From positions 2,260,501 to 2,324,500 of the forward strand of contig NZ_CP014229.1 of NCBI RefSeq assembly GCF_001553605.1: DNA of 64,000 nucleotides, in the 5' to 3' direction. The notes below the pieces were generated by a model. It searched no databases. It saw only the letters and a program-made list of their open reading frames with translations, and was not told where the DNA came from. Source of the stretch: Desulfovibrio fairfieldensis (GTDB taxonomy: Bacteria > Desulfobacterota > Desulfovibrionia > Desulfovibrionales > Desulfovibrionaceae). Below, piece after piece: positions 52,786 through 61,375 of this stretch; positions within the stretch are counted from its first letter, which is position 1; the number at the start of each line of letters is the position of its first letter. The position numbers and the translations under genes were made by a program.

Positions 52786-55320
52786 ATGCGCCACCCGCCC
52801 CTGCAAGCGCCACTGCTCTGGCAAGTCTATCTCGGCTTCTGGATCGCGGGCGTGGCGGCGGCGGTCTGGCCCTTGCCCGCCCTGTGTTGCGCCCTGCTGC
52901 TGGCCCTGGCGGACAAACGCCTTTGGCGCGGTGCCCGGCTGACCCTGGCTGTGACTCTGGTTCTGGGCGGTCTGGCCGTGGCCCGCTGGCAGCTTGCGCC
53001 GCCGGACCCGGCAGCCGACGCGGCTCCCGTCCGGCTGGCGGCGGATGCGGACAAAGCCCCGGCGCGGTTCTGCGGCCGGGTGCGGGACGTACAGGACCTG
53101 CCGGATCAACGTCTGCGCCTGTTGCTGGAGCGGGTCCACCCCGCCGGAAGTTCCACCACCGCTGTTCTGCCGGGCCTTGTGGCCTGGACCTGGGAAGCCC
53201 CCCTTTTCCGCCCCCTGGCCGGACAGGAAATCTGTCTGAACCGCCGCCCGCGTCCCATGCATGGCTTTGCCGACGTGGGCCTCGCCGACCGGGAAATATG
53301 GTGGGCCGCGCGAAACGTATATTGGCGGCTCTGGAGCCGGGGTGAACGCGGCGAACCAAAAGCCTCCGGCCGGGGCACGCCGGCGGCCCGCTGGCGCGAG
53401 GAACTGCGACATGCGTTTTTAAGCGCGCTCCTGCCTGAGGGACAGACGGAACATCAGGCAAAAATCCTGACGGCGGATGCCGCGACCCCGGAACTGCCGC
53501 AGGGCAAGGCCATCCTGCCGGCTCTGCTGTTCGGGGACCGCCGATATCTGACGCAAAACACCCTGGACAATTTCGCCGCCGCCACCCTGGCGCACAGTCT
53601 GGCGCTTTCCGGCCAGCATCTGGCCGTGGCCGGGCTGCTGGGCCTGCTCTGCGTGCTGGCCGCCGTCCGCCTTCGTCCGTCCCTGTATCTCCGGCAGCCG
53701 CGCGTGGTCCTGGCCGTGGCCGCGGCCTGTCCGCCCGCCCTGGCCTATCTCTGGCTGGGCAACGCTCCGGCCTCCCTGCTGCGGGCCGTGTGCATGCTTT
53801 TCATCCTGGCCTTCTGGCTGGCGCGGGGCCGGGCGCGCACCACCCTCGACGTGCTCTGCGCCGCCCTGCTCTGTATCTGCCTGGTCGCGCCGCTGAGCAT
53901 ACTGGACACGGGCCTGCAGCTCTCGGCCCTGTGCGTGGCGGTCATCGGCCTTGCCCTGCCCTGGCTGCGCCGCGTACTGCCGCCGTCCGCGCATAAAGCC
54001 GAATCCCCCCGGCGTCGGGCCATACACGGGCTCGGCCGCTGGCTTGCGCGCATTCTGCTGATTTCCCTGCTGATCCAGATAGCGTTGCTGCCGCTGAACC
54101 TCCTGCTGTTCGGCAATGCGGGCTTCTGGTTCCCGCTCAATGTGCTCTGGCTGCCCGTGGCCGGTCTTGTGGTGCTGCCCGGTGCGGCTCTGGGCCTGCT
54201 TCTGGCGGGCGCGGGCCTGGACGGGACCGCGCGGCTGGTTCTGGATCTGGCCGCCCTGCCCTGCCAGTGGCTGACAGACGGGCTGGCGGGCCTCAATGCC
54301 CTGGGCCTGCTGCACAATCCCGTCCTGCTGCGGCCGCACTGGACGGCCCTGCCCGCTTTTGCCGCCCTGCTGGCGGCTCTGGCCTGCCTGGCCGGACGGG
54401 GCAAAGCATCACCCTCAGGGAAAGAGGCGGCCCGCCGCCTGCTGCTGGCAGGTCTGGCCCTGCTCTGCGTGGGGCCATTGCTGCGCCTGGAAGGCCGCTT
54501 TTCCGGCGACACCCGGCTGGACGTGCTGGATGTGGGCCAGGGGCAGGCCCTGGCCTTGCGCGCTCCGGGCCATCTGCGCCTGCTTCTGGACGGCGGCGGC
54601 AGCGCCTCGCCCCGCTTTGACCCCGGCAAAGCCCTGGTGGGGCCGGTGCTGGCATACAACGACGCGCCCCGGTTGAGCGCCGTCGTCAGCAGCCATCCGG
54701 ACCTGGACCATCTGGGCGGTCTTTTTTATCTGCTGGAAGATTTTCAGGTGGCGGCCCTGTTCCATAACGGGCGCGAGGCCGCCGGGCAGCACGGGCCCAT
54801 GTGGCGGGAACTGCGGCAAAGCCTGGCGGGCCGCATTCTGGCGGAAGGAGATGTGCTGATTGTGGGCGATCCGGCTCTGGGCCTGCGTCTGGAAGTGCTG
54901 CACCCGCCGCGTGCCGCCGACGAAAAGGAGGCCACCGCCTGGACCGGCAACGAGGCATCCCTGATTCTGCGCCTGACCCGTCACGGCCAAGGGCTGGCCC
55001 TGTTCACCGGCGACGCCGAGCGTCGCAGCCTGCGCCGTCTGCTTGCCTCGGGCCGGGATCTGCGCGCCCAGGTGCTGCTGGCCCCGCACCACGGTTCGGA
55101 CCGCAGTTTTCTGGCCGCCTTTTACAAGGCCGTGCAACCGGAACTGGTGCTGGCTTCCTGTGGTTTTCAGAATCGTTACAACTATCCGGGCTCGCGCCTG
55201 CGGGCCTGGCTGGCACGGCACGGCATTCCCCTGCTTCATACCGGCGAATCCGGGCAGATCCGCGTCAGCTGGCCGTGGACCGGGCCGATGCGCGTACGCG
55301 CCGTCCGCCCTGGGGGTTGA
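52786..55320 (+). CDS. comEC: ComEC/Rec2-type DNA uptake channel protein
   Basis: The 844-aa protein combines an N-terminal membrane and OB-like part, the Competence domain at ~230-470 (LALSGQHLAVAGLLGLLCVL, then LGNAPASLLRAVCM), and a C-terminal metallo-beta-lactamase-like domain with LDVLDVGQGQALAL, SSHPDLDHLGGLFY, ALFTGDAE and LLAPHHGSDRSFL. It would translocate one DNA strand across the inner membrane during natural transformation. ComEA and type IV pilus genes are not seen here. The start at 52786 lies 65 bp after smpB. Confidence 0.92.
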   Translation: MRHPPLQAPLLWQVYLGFWIAGVAAAVWPLPALCCALLLALADKRLWRGARLTLAVTLVLGGLAVARWQLAPPDPAADAAPVRLAADADKAPARFCGRVRDVQDLPDQRLRLLLERVHPAGSSTTAVLPGLVAWTWEAPLFRPLAGQEICLNRRPRPMHGFADVGLADREIWWAARNVYWRLWSRGERGEPKASGRGTPAARWREELRHAFLSALLPEGQTEHQAKILTADAATPELPQGKAILPALLFGDRRYLTQNTLDNFAAATLAHSLALSGQHLAVAGLLGLLCVLAAVRLRPSLYLRQPRVVLAVAAACPPALAYLWLGNAPASLLRAVCMLFILAFWLARGRARTTLDVLCAALLCICLVAPLSILDTGLQLSALCVAVIGLALPWLRRVLPPSAHKAESPRRRAIHGLGRWLARILLISLLIQIALLPLNLLLFGNAGFWFPLNVLWLPVAGLVVLPGAALGLLLAGAGLDGTARLVLDLAALPCQWLTDGLAGLNALGLLHNPVLLRPHWTALPAFAALLAALACLAGRGKASPSGKEAARRLLLAGLALLCVGPLLRLEGRFSGDTRLDVLDVGQGQALALRAPGHLRLLLDGGGSASPRFDPGKALVGPVLAYNDAPRLSAVVSSHPDLDHLGGLFYLLEDFQVAALFHNGREAAGQHGPMWRELRQSLAGRILAEGDVLIVGDPALGLRLEVLHPPRAADEKEATAWTGNEASLILRLTRHGQGLALFTGDAERRSLRRLLASGRDLRAQVLLAPHHGSDRSFLAAFYKAVQPELVLASCGFQNRYNYPGSRLRAWLARHGIPLLHTGESGQIRVSWPWTGPMRVRAVRPGG

Positions 55321-55344
55321 GCCTGAGGTCTAGAACAGATTACC

Positions 55345-55371
55345 TTTGAGAATTGACATTCTCAAAATTTT
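55345..55371 (+). terminator. Intrinsic terminator after comEC
   Basis: TTTGAGAAT (55345-55353) pairs with ATTCTCAAA (55358-55366) around a four-base loop, and a TTTTT run follows. It lies 24 bases past the comEC stop. Confidence 0.75.
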
Positions 55372-55463
55372 TAAGCCGCTCGCCCTGCTCTCGATGTCCG
55401 TACGGCGCGCTTCGCGTGCCTACGGCCATGGCCCAGCGGGCCGCCCTTCGGGTCGGTCTCCGG

Positions 55464-55600
55464 CGCTTAGCTCTGCTGTCCTCGCCCGTAAAGCTCGAAG
55501 ACTCGCTAACGGACGAGGCAACCGCGCCAATAAATTGCGCTTACGCCTATCTCTGCTGTCGTCATCCGTAAGACGGCATCGCCGCCAACGGCTGATGCTC
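55464..55600 (+). repeat. Intergenic repeat related to the 21.4-kb element
   Basis: Bases 55543-55600 match the reverse complement of 21694-21752 closely (CTGCTGTC, TCATCCGTAAG, GCCGCCAACGGCTGA shared in order). A second, partly diverged unit (CGCTTAGCTCTGCTGTCCTC) starts at 55464. The 506-bp gap between comEC and the HxlR gene contains only such repeats and no gene I can support. Confidence 0.6.
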
Positions 55601-55628
55601 GTGGCGGGCGTCTGCATATGCAGCCGCC

Positions 55629-55655
55629 AGAGCAATTTCAAAGTGAACTTGCTCT
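55629..55655. repeat. Dispersed palindrome, AGAGCAATTTCA family
   Basis: AGAGCAATTTCA pairs with TGAACTTGCTCT around a short loop, with one mismatch. It resembles the copy over the rsmI stop at 49109-49133 and abuts the next inverted-repeat element. Confidence 0.6.
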
Positions 55656-55803
55656 AGGGTCTGTTAACACTATAGAATTTTTGTTCGCCTGCAAGGAAGA
55701 TAAACCTGCTTTGAGGGAGTGTACTCTTCTGGTACTCGACCGAAAAAGCAGGTGAAATCTGACGCGGCAGGAGGGCAAAAAGGCATAGCGTTAACAGGCC
55801 CTA
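55655..55803. repeat. 149-bp element with 20-bp inverted ends
   Basis: The ends TAGGGTCTGTTAACACTATA (55655-55674) and its inverted counterpart at 55784-55803 match at 17 of 20 positions. Inside, ACCTGCTTT pairs with AAAAGCAGGT and CCTGC with GCAGG, so the whole can fold into one long hairpin. It looks like a miniature inverted-repeat transposable element; no target duplication is obvious. Confidence 0.5.
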
Positions 55804-55826
55804 AAGCATGTACCACTCAAAATACT

Positions 55827-56222
55827 TTAGGATTGCCCGGCATCTCCCGTCCGCCCGCCGCCGTCCTGTGACAATTGCTCTTCTCCCCAGCGGTACAACT
55901 CCCGCAGGGCCGGAAGCAATCGCCTGCCCCGCTCGGTCAAGGCATACTCCACATGTCGGACTTTACCGCCGCACTCGCTCCGGCGCAGCAGGCCGTCCCC
56001 CTCCAGTTCCTTGAGACATTTGCTCAACATCATATGGGTGATGCCTCTCACCTCGCGATGCAGGGCATTGAAACGCACGGCCCCATCGGCCAGATGCCAG
56101 AGCAACGGCAATTTCCACTTGCCGCCGATGACTTCCAGGGCGCGCAGAATAGGGCACCGCACTTCATAAATATTGGCTGCGGGCAACGTTATGTCGTAAC
56201 CGACGTTTTCGGGTTCCCCCAT
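55827..56222 (-). CDS. HxlR-family winged-helix regulator
   Basis: ATG 56222 has GGAGGG upstream and gives 131 aa; the longer frame would enter the promoter of the divergent gene. The HxlR pattern is clear: CPILRALEVIGGKWKLPLLWHL, then VRFNALHREVRGITHMMLSKCLKELEGDGLLRR, and VEYALTERGRRLLPALREL. The N-terminal Cys (EVRCPIL) is in the position used for thiol-based sensing in several HxlR proteins. It diverges from a flavoprotein gene and probably controls it through the inverted repeat between them. Confidence 0.9.
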   Translation of the reverse strand: MGEPENVGYDITLPAANIYEVRCPILRALEVIGGKWKLPLLWHLADGAVRFNALHREVRGITHMMLSKCLKELEGDGLLRRSECGGKVRHVEYALTERGRRLLPALRELYRWGEEQLSQDGGGRTGDAGQS

Positions 56223-56275
56223 ACAATCCCTCCGCCTCTGCTGCCGTCTTGCTGTTGGCAAGCAGCAGTTGCAAC

Positions 56276-56300
56276 CAAGTAAGAAAAAACTGCGTACTTG
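56276..56300. promoter_or_regulatory. Candidate HxlR operator
   Basis: CAAGTA (56276-56281) and TACTTG (56295-56300) form an inverted repeat with a 13-base A-rich centre, midway between the divergent HxlR and flavoprotein starts. HxlR-type sites commonly carry TACT/AGTA arms of this kind. Confidence 0.45.
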
Positions 56301-56370
56301 CTTTTTCCCGTCCGCTTCAGGATATTCAGGCACAGAAGCCCGCACAACCACAACGCGTAAGGAGAAAGAC

Positions 56371-57024
56371 ATGCGCATCTACGCCGTCAACGGCAGCCCC
56401 AGAAAAAAATGGAATACCGCCACCATACTGCAAAGCGCCCTGGACGGCGCGGCTTCGGCGGCCGCAGAAAACGTCCGGACGGAAATGATCCACCTTTACG
56501 ACTATAGTTATACGGGTTGCGTGAGTTGTTTTCAATGCAAACGCAAGGGAGGGAAGCACTATGGCCGTTGCGCCGTGCGCGACGGCCTGACGCCGGTGCT
56601 GGAAAAATGCCGTGAGGCGGACGGGATCATTTTCGGTTCCCCCGTCTATTTTCACAATATAACCGGCATGATGCGCTCTTTTCTGGAACGCCTGCTGTTT
56701 CCCTGCATTGCCTATGACCGCGACTATTCCTCACTGGCTCTCAAAAAACCGGCCACGGCCTGCATCTACACCATGAATGTGACGCGCGAGGTTATGCTGG
56801 AGCAGCACTACCCGGAAAAGCTGGGGAGCACGGAATTCTTTATTGAACGAAGTTTCTCCAGGCCCGCCGTGCTCTACATCAACGACACCTATCAGTTCAG
56901 CGACTACAGCAAGTATATGGTGGAATGCTTTTCCGAACAGGAAAAGGCGCTCCAAAGGGAAACACAGTTCCCTCTGGACTGCCAAAAGGCTTTTGAGCTG
57001 GGCCGTGATCTGGCGCGGGGCTGA
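56371..57024 (+). CDS. NADPH-dependent FMN reductase/iron-sulfur flavoprotein-like protein
   Basis: The 217-aa flavodoxin-like protein begins with the FMN phosphate loop MRIYAVNGSPRKKWNTATI. It then has a Cys-rich segment (GCVSCFQCKRKGGKHYGRC, ~residues 49-67) resembling that of iron-sulfur flavoproteins, and the flavin loop GSPVYFHNITGMMRSFLERL. It probably reduces quinones or disulfide-type stress compounds, consistent with control by the divergent HxlR regulator. AAGGAG precedes the ATG. Its stop is six bases from the convergent fpg stop, and no terminator fits between them. Confidence 0.85.
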   Translation: MRIYAVNGSPRKKWNTATILQSALDGAASAAAENVRTEMIHLYDYSYTGCVSCFQCKRKGGKHYGRCAVRDGLTPVLEKCREADGIIFGSPVYFHNITGMMRSFLERLLFPCIAYDRDYSSLALKKPATACIYTMNVTREVMLEQHYPEKLGSTEFFIERSFSRPAVLYINDTYQFSDYSKYMVECFSEQEKALQRETQFPLDCQKAFELGRDLARG

Positions 57025-57030
57025 CCGGAT

Positions 57031-57888
57031 TTACTTCTGGCAGTGCGGACAACAGACGGTGGCGCGGCCCGCCACGCGGATCTTTTGCAGCGGGCGGCCG
57101 CAACGGACGCAGGCCGCGCCGCCCCGGCCATAGACCGCGAAACTGTTCTGAAATGCGCCCACGTCGCCGTTGGCGTCGCGGTAATCACGGATGGAGCTGC
57201 CGCACTGGGCGATGGAGCGGCGCAGCACGTCCTTGAGGGCCGCCAGCAGGCAACGGCTCTGAGCCGGGCTCAAGCTGGAAGCCTTGCGGCGCGGGTCCAG
57301 GCCCGCCTGAAAGAGGGATTCGTCGGCGTAGATGTTGCCGATGCCCGCAATGACCTTCTGGTCCAGCAACACAGCCTTGAGCGCCGCGCCCCGGCTTCGC
57401 AGCAGGGCCGCGAACTCCCGCTCGCCGATCTCCAGCGGCTCGGGTCCCAGCTCCCGCCAGAAATCCCAGGCCTGCAAAATCTCCGGCGTGGCGGCCAGCA
57501 CCAGGCCGAAAGCCCGCGTGTCGTCGAAAAAGAGGCGGCGCCGGTCGCCGTCCGGAGTGCGCAGATCAAAGACACAACGGGTATGGGAACCGGGCGGCGT
57601 GCCCGGCGCGTACACCATCAGACGGCCTGTCATACGCAAATGCACGGCCAGCAGATCCGGGGCGGTCTCTTCCGGAGTGCGCCCGCTCTCCGGCGGGGCC
57701 AGATGCACCAGCAGCAGTTTGCCCCTGCGGCCCACGTCCGCGATACGACGGCCCGCCAAAGTGGCCAAGGGCAGGCTCAAGGGATGCAGGCTGCCGGACC
57801 GCAGAACTTCCGCCCCCTCAATCAGGCACTCCTGTACCTGGGGGCGCAGGGTGCGGGCTACTGTTTCCACTTCGGGCAGTTCAGGCAT
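57031..57888 (-). CDS. mutM: Formamidopyrimidine-DNA glycosylase
   Basis: Fpg/MutM removes 8-oxoguanine and related lesions and nicks the abasic site. ATG 57888 is chosen because the mature protein must begin MPELPEVETVART, with Pro2 as the catalytic nucleophile and Glu3 next to it. Other features are HLRMTGRLM, DTRAFGLV, the helix-two-turn-helix IAGIGNIYADESLF, and a C-terminal zinc finger with Cys pairs (ACVRCGRPL and CCPHCQK). The length of 285 aa is normal. It lies downstream of rimM on the same strand, 160 bp away. Confidence 0.95.
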   Translation of the reverse strand: MPELPEVETVARTLRPQVQECLIEGAEVLRSGSLHPLSLPLATLAGRRIADVGRRGKLLLVHLAPPESGRTPEETAPDLLAVHLRMTGRLMVYAPGTPPGSHTRCVFDLRTPDGDRRRLFFDDTRAFGLVLAATPEILQAWDFWRELGPEPLEIGEREFAALLRSRGAALKAVLLDQKVIAGIGNIYADESLFQAGLDPRRKASSLSPAQSRCLLAALKDVLRRSIAQCGSSIRDYRDANGDVGAFQNSFAVYGRGGAACVRCGRPLQKIRVAGRATVCCPHCQK

Positions 57889-58048
57889 AACGGCATTCAA
57901 CCCTTTTTGCCGCTGGCGGCGTCAGGCCGCACGGTCCGGCTTGGTTACATAGGCATACTATGCGCCCGCGCCGGACCACTTGCTTCCTTGCCAGCGAACA
58001 AAAAATCTTGAATGCCGCAAGGCCGGCAGCAACGAAGAGGGCAAAAAA

Positions 58049-58582
58049 TCATTCCGTGGCGCTTCCGAGGTAAATTTCCAACAAACCTTCGGGCGGATCA
58101 ATGGTCACGGTGCGGGCGTCCAGGTCAAAACCAACAATAAAACAGGGCTGGGCCGGAAAAAGAATTTCCTGGTCTTGTTCCGTGACGATAGCCCAGATTT
58201 CCTGGTCCGCCGGATATTCCACATGGTCGAGGCGTCCCAGACGGCGGCCATCGGGCAAGAGCACCTCGCAGCCCAGCAGATCTTCCAGATAGGCCTCATC
58301 CTCGTCCGGCGGAGGCAGGCTGCCGCGCGACACCAGAATTTTCTGTCCGCGCAGGGCTTCAGCCGCCGTACGGTCCGTCACGCCTTCCAGAAGAAGCATA
58401 GGGCGGCCCTTGTGCCGGCGGCAGGACAGGGCACGGACGAGCCGGGGCGGCTCATCCCCGGCCTGAAGCCAGAGCGGCGCGTCCAAAAGCAAGGGGGAGT
58501 CCGCATGCCAGTCGATGCAGATCTCCCCTTTAATACCGTGGGGCCGCGCCAGCGTGCCCATATGAATCAGCATATCCGCCAT
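58049..58582 (-). CDS. rimM: 16S rRNA processing protein RimM
   Basis: RimM assists 30S maturation near the 16S head. The 177-aa product has the N-terminal RimM domain (MGTLARPHGIKGEICID, KILVSRGSLPPPDEDEAYLEDLLGCEV) and the C-terminal PRC-barrel (VEYPADQEIWAIV, ILFPAQPCFIVGFDLDARTVTID, PPEGL). ATG 58582 is used; a second ATG at 58573 is equally in frame. It starts 11 bases after khpA. The gene that normally follows, trmD, is instead at 45.3 kb on the other strand. Confidence 0.93.
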   Translation of the reverse strand: MADMLIHMGTLARPHGIKGEICIDWHADSPLLLDAPLWLQAGDEPPRLVRALSCRRHKGRPMLLLEGVTDRTAAEALRGQKILVSRGSLPPPDEDEAYLEDLLGCEVLLPDGRRLGRLDHVEYPADQEIWAIVTEQDQEILFPAQPCFIVGFDLDARTVTIDPPEGLLEIYLGSATE

Positions 58583-58593
58583 GGAAGCCGAAG

Positions 58594-58824
58594 CTACTCC
58601 AGAATTTCCAGAACCGTACGTTTCTTCGACTTGGTGGATGCCGCGCTCAAAATAGTGCGCATGGCGCGGGCCGTGCGCCCCTGCTTGCCGATGACCTTGC
58701 CCAAGTCTTCCTTGGAAACCTTGAGCTCCAGCACCGACGTCTGCTCGCCTTCCACTTCGCTGACCTGCACTTCTTCGGGATGATCCACCAGAGACTTGGC
58801 AATATATTCGATCAGAGCCTTCAT
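58594..58824 (-). CDS. khpA: KH-domain RNA-binding protein KhpA
   Basis: The 76-aa protein is a single KH domain with the [14 protein letters not shown] loop. It matches the small KhpA/YlqC family encoded between rpsP and rimM in many bacteria, where it binds RNA together with KhpB. It lies 330 bp downstream of rpsP, an unusually long gap that holds a palindromic repeat element. Confidence 0.93.
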   Translation of the reverse strand: MKALIEYIAKSLVDHPEEVQVSEVEGEQTSVLELKVSKEDLGKVIGKQGRTARAMRTILSAASTKSKKRTVLEILE

Positions 58825-59010
58825 CGCGTACCTCCCAAAGATACCTTGCTGCCCGCGGGCAGCGCGGGCAAGGATTAAATAACGCGCAACCTTCGGAGCA
58901 ATCGGCAGCTATCCGTCCGTCTTTCCCGTGCCGCACTGTCCTCCGGGCTGGTCCCGCAACAGCATAACACTTGCGGCAGGCGGTTCCCCGCCTTTCCACA
59001 AGGGTTTTAT

Positions 59011-59130
59011 AGAGCATTTCAATGTTGATCTGCTCTGGAGCAATTCAACTTTTTCAAAGCTGAACCGCCCGCAAGGAGTTGCAGGCAAATCCTTGCCGCG
59101 AGATGCTTCCCGGCGGGTTCGATCCGCCGC
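59011..59130 (+). repeat. Dispersed palindromic repeat, copy 2, inside the rpsP-khpA gap
   Basis: The element begins with AGAGCATTTCAATGTTGATC and TGCTCT, continues through GCAAGGAGTTGCAGGCAAAT and CCTTGCCGCGAGATGC, and ends in a GGCGG/CCGCC hairpin. Its central 28 bases differ from the 12161-12190 copy at one position, and the flanking hairpins are conserved in the same order. It separates rpsP from khpA in the leftward operon; the remaining part of the 330-bp gap shows nothing else. Confidence 0.65.
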
Positions 59131-59154
59131 AAGCAAGCATCGCAAGCGTAAGAT

Positions 59155-59394
59155 TTAGGACAGATGCGCTTTGATCAGCGCCCGCACGGTGTCCGTGGGT
59201 TCGGCGCCGCGCGCGAGCCATTCCTTAATTTTATCCGCGTCAAGTTTCACTTCCGCCGGATTGGTCATCGGGTTGTAGTAACCCAGCAATTGCAGCGGAC
59301 GCCCGTCACGACGGGTCTCGTCATTGGCGGCCACCACCCGGTAGAAGGGGTGCTTTTTGCTGCCGAGACGGGTCAATTTCAACTTCACAGCCAT
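59155..59394 (-). CDS. rpsP: 30S ribosomal protein S16
   Basis: The 79-aa protein is a complete S16 ([70 protein letters not shown]). ATG 59394 follows GGGAG; a longer upstream frame is not needed. It lies between ffh and khpA on the leftward strand. Confidence 0.97.
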   Translation of the reverse strand: MAVKLKLTRLGSKKHPFYRVVAANDETRRDGRPLQLLGYYNPMTNPAEVKLDADKIKEWLARGAEPTDTVRALIKAHLS

Positions 59395-59416
59395 GAGTCC
59401 AACTCCCTTTGGTTTT

Positions 59417-59445
59417 ATGTTAGCGTCGCGCCCGTAAAAGGGCAA
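59417..59445 (-). promoter_or_regulatory. Possible rpsP promoter
   Basis: Leftward, TTGCCC (59440-59445) and TAACAT (59417-59422) are separated by 17 bp, just upstream of rpsP. It would let rpsP-khpA-rimM be transcribed independently of ffh, whose stop lies 233 bp upstream of the rpsP start. Confidence 0.4.
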
Positions 59446-59626
59446 GAGGGAAACGCGATTTCCAAGGCCGCATAAGGCCCTGCGAAGCGTTGTTTAATGA
59501 GGATTTTTATTTTTTACCGAGGAAGGCCGATGCCGGGCGGAACGCAGTGTACCAAGACAACATAAGCTTCGCGCGGGGTGAGCCTGACGCAGGCAAAAGG
59601 CAAAAAGCCCATTAAGCAACGTTTCC

Positions 59627-61147
59627 CTATTTCTTTTTGCGCTTCTGGCGCTCTTTCTTTTTCCGCTTCTTGGCAGCGGCGGATTTCGCCCCTCCGGGCC
59701 GTCCGCCCGGCAGAGCCATGCCGTCCATTCCACCCATGCCCGGAAATCCGCCCATACCGGGCATGCCCATGCCGGGGGGCATCATGCCCGGCGGCATGCC
59801 GCGCGGCATTTTCGGCATGGCCGGACGGCCTCCCTTAGCGCCCTTGCCGCCCATCATGCCTTTCATCATCTGGCGCATCTGCTCAAACTGGCGCACCATC
59901 TGATTGACCTGGGCCACGGTCACGCCCGCGCCCTTGGCGATGCGCGCCCGGCGACTGCCGTTGAGGATATCCGGATTGCGGCGTTCCCGCATGGTCATGG
60001 AATTGATGATGGCCTCGGTGCGCGCCATCTCCTTTTCCGGCACCGCGCCGTTGGCCTCAGCCAGCTTTTCGCGCAGGCCGCCCAAGCCCGGAATCATTTT
60101 CAGAATGCTGTCCAGCGAACCCAATTTTTTTAGGCGGCGCATCTGGGTACGGAAATCTTCCAGGTCGAAGCTGGCCTTCTGCATCTTGCGGGCCAGGGCC
60201 TCGGCCTCTTCGGCGTCAATAGTGGACTGGGCCTTTTCCACCAGGGTGAGCACGTCGCCCATGCCCAGAATGCGCCCGGCGATGCGGTCGGGGTGGAAGA
60301 CCTCCATCTCCGACAGTTTTTCGCCCACGCCCACGAATTTCACGGGCGCGCCGGTCACCGAACGGATGGACAGGGCCGCGCCGCCGCGCGCGTCGCCGTC
60401 CATCTTGGTCAGCACAACGCCGGTCAGACCCAGGCGCTCATTGAAAGCCTCGGCCACGGTCACGGCGTCCTGGCCGGTCATGGCGTCGGCCACGAACAAG
60501 ATTTCCTGCGGCTGCACAGCCGCCTTGATGGCCGAAAGCTCTTCCATCAGGGGTTCGTCCACATGGAGGCGGCCGGCCGTGTCCAGCAGCAGCACAGTGG
60601 CCTGCTCCTCACGGGCCTGAACCAGGGCCGCCGTGGCGATGTCCACGGGCTTCATCTCCGTGGTGGAGGGAAAGCAGGGCATGTCGAGCTGCTTGGCCAG
60701 CACCGTGAGCTGGTCGATGGCCGCCGGGCGGTAGACGTCCGCGGGGACCAGATAGGGCCGCATTTTCTGCCTGCGCAGCAGATTGGCTATCTTGCCCGCC
60801 GAGGTGGTCTTGCCCGAGCCCTGAAGGCCCACCAGCATGATCACCGCCGGTTCGCGGCCCTGCAGGTTGAGCCCCGTGGTTTCGCCGCCCAGCAGAGAAA
60901 CCAGTTCGTCATTGACGATTTTAACCACCTGCTGGGCCGGGCTCACGCCTTTGAGCGTTTCCTGCCCCAGGCACTTTTCGCGCACGCTTTCCACAAAGTC
61001 TTTGACGACCTTGAAGTTGACGTCCGCTTCCAGGAGCGCCAGCCGCACTTCGCGCAGACCGGCCTGCATGTTTTCCTCGGTGAGCTGGCCGCGCCCGCCG
61101 AAAGAGCGGAATACGCCGGAAAGTCTGTCGGAAAGGCTCTCGAACAT
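59627..61147 (-). CDS. ffh: Signal recognition particle protein Ffh
   Basis: Ffh binds 4.5S RNA and signal sequences to target membrane proteins. ATG 61147 (MFESLSDRLSG) gives 506 aa. The N domain is followed by the G domain (GLQGSGKTTSAGKIA, DTAGRLHVDEPL, TKMDGDARGG, GVGEKLSEMEVFHPDR). The M domain at ~330-450 has SILKMIPGLGGLREK and the RNA-binding SRRARIAKGAG. The tail is a Met/Gly/Pro-rich stretch ending in a run of Lys and Arg (KKRKKKERQKRKKK), longer than in E. coli. It diverges from the TIGR04076-like gene. Confidence 0.96.
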   Translation of the reverse strand: MFESLSDRLSGVFRSFGGRGQLTEENMQAGLREVRLALLEADVNFKVVKDFVESVREKCLGQETLKGVSPAQQVVKIVNDELVSLLGGETTGLNLQGREPAVIMLVGLQGSGKTTSAGKIANLLRRQKMRPYLVPADVYRPAAIDQLTVLAKQLDMPCFPSTTEMKPVDIATAALVQAREEQATVLLLDTAGRLHVDEPLMEELSAIKAAVQPQEILFVADAMTGQDAVTVAEAFNERLGLTGVVLTKMDGDARGGAALSIRSVTGAPVKFVGVGEKLSEMEVFHPDRIAGRILGMGDVLTLVEKAQSTIDAEEAEALARKMQKASFDLEDFRTQMRRLKKLGSLDSILKMIPGLGGLREKLAEANGAVPEKEMARTEAIINSMTMRERRNPDILNGSRRARIAKGAGVTVAQVNQMVRQFEQMRQMMKGMMGGKGAKGGRPAMPKMPRGMPPGMMPPGMGMPGMGGFPGMGGMDGMALPGGRPGGAKSAAAKKRKKKERQKRKKK

Positions 61148-61375
61148 GAAGACCCCGCATCCGCCGCCGTGCCCTGTAGAGGCCGGCAGCCACAAAGCGT
61201 CTGTTTTCGCGCCGCGACACGCGGGCGAAGTGGAGATTCATAGGCTGTTTGCGACGCGTCGTCAAGTCAGGGGGCGTAACGTTGACAGCCTCCGGGGCGG
61301 CGTCTTAGGTTTCAGGCAAATCCATATGCAGTTCCGCCCCCCAACGCTTGCACCCGTTCGGTGCCTGGAGACAAT

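Noticed and set aside
55346..55657. Small rightward frame between comEC and the HxlR gene
   Set aside because: It lies wholly within repeat sequence shared with 21.4 kb and starts inside the comEC terminator.
59110..59130. GGCGGGTTCGATCCGCC resembles a tRNA T-arm
   Set aside because: The seven-base loop is shifted relative to a true T-loop, no acceptor or anticodon arms surround it, and the stretch belongs to a dispersed repeat also found at 12.2 kb.
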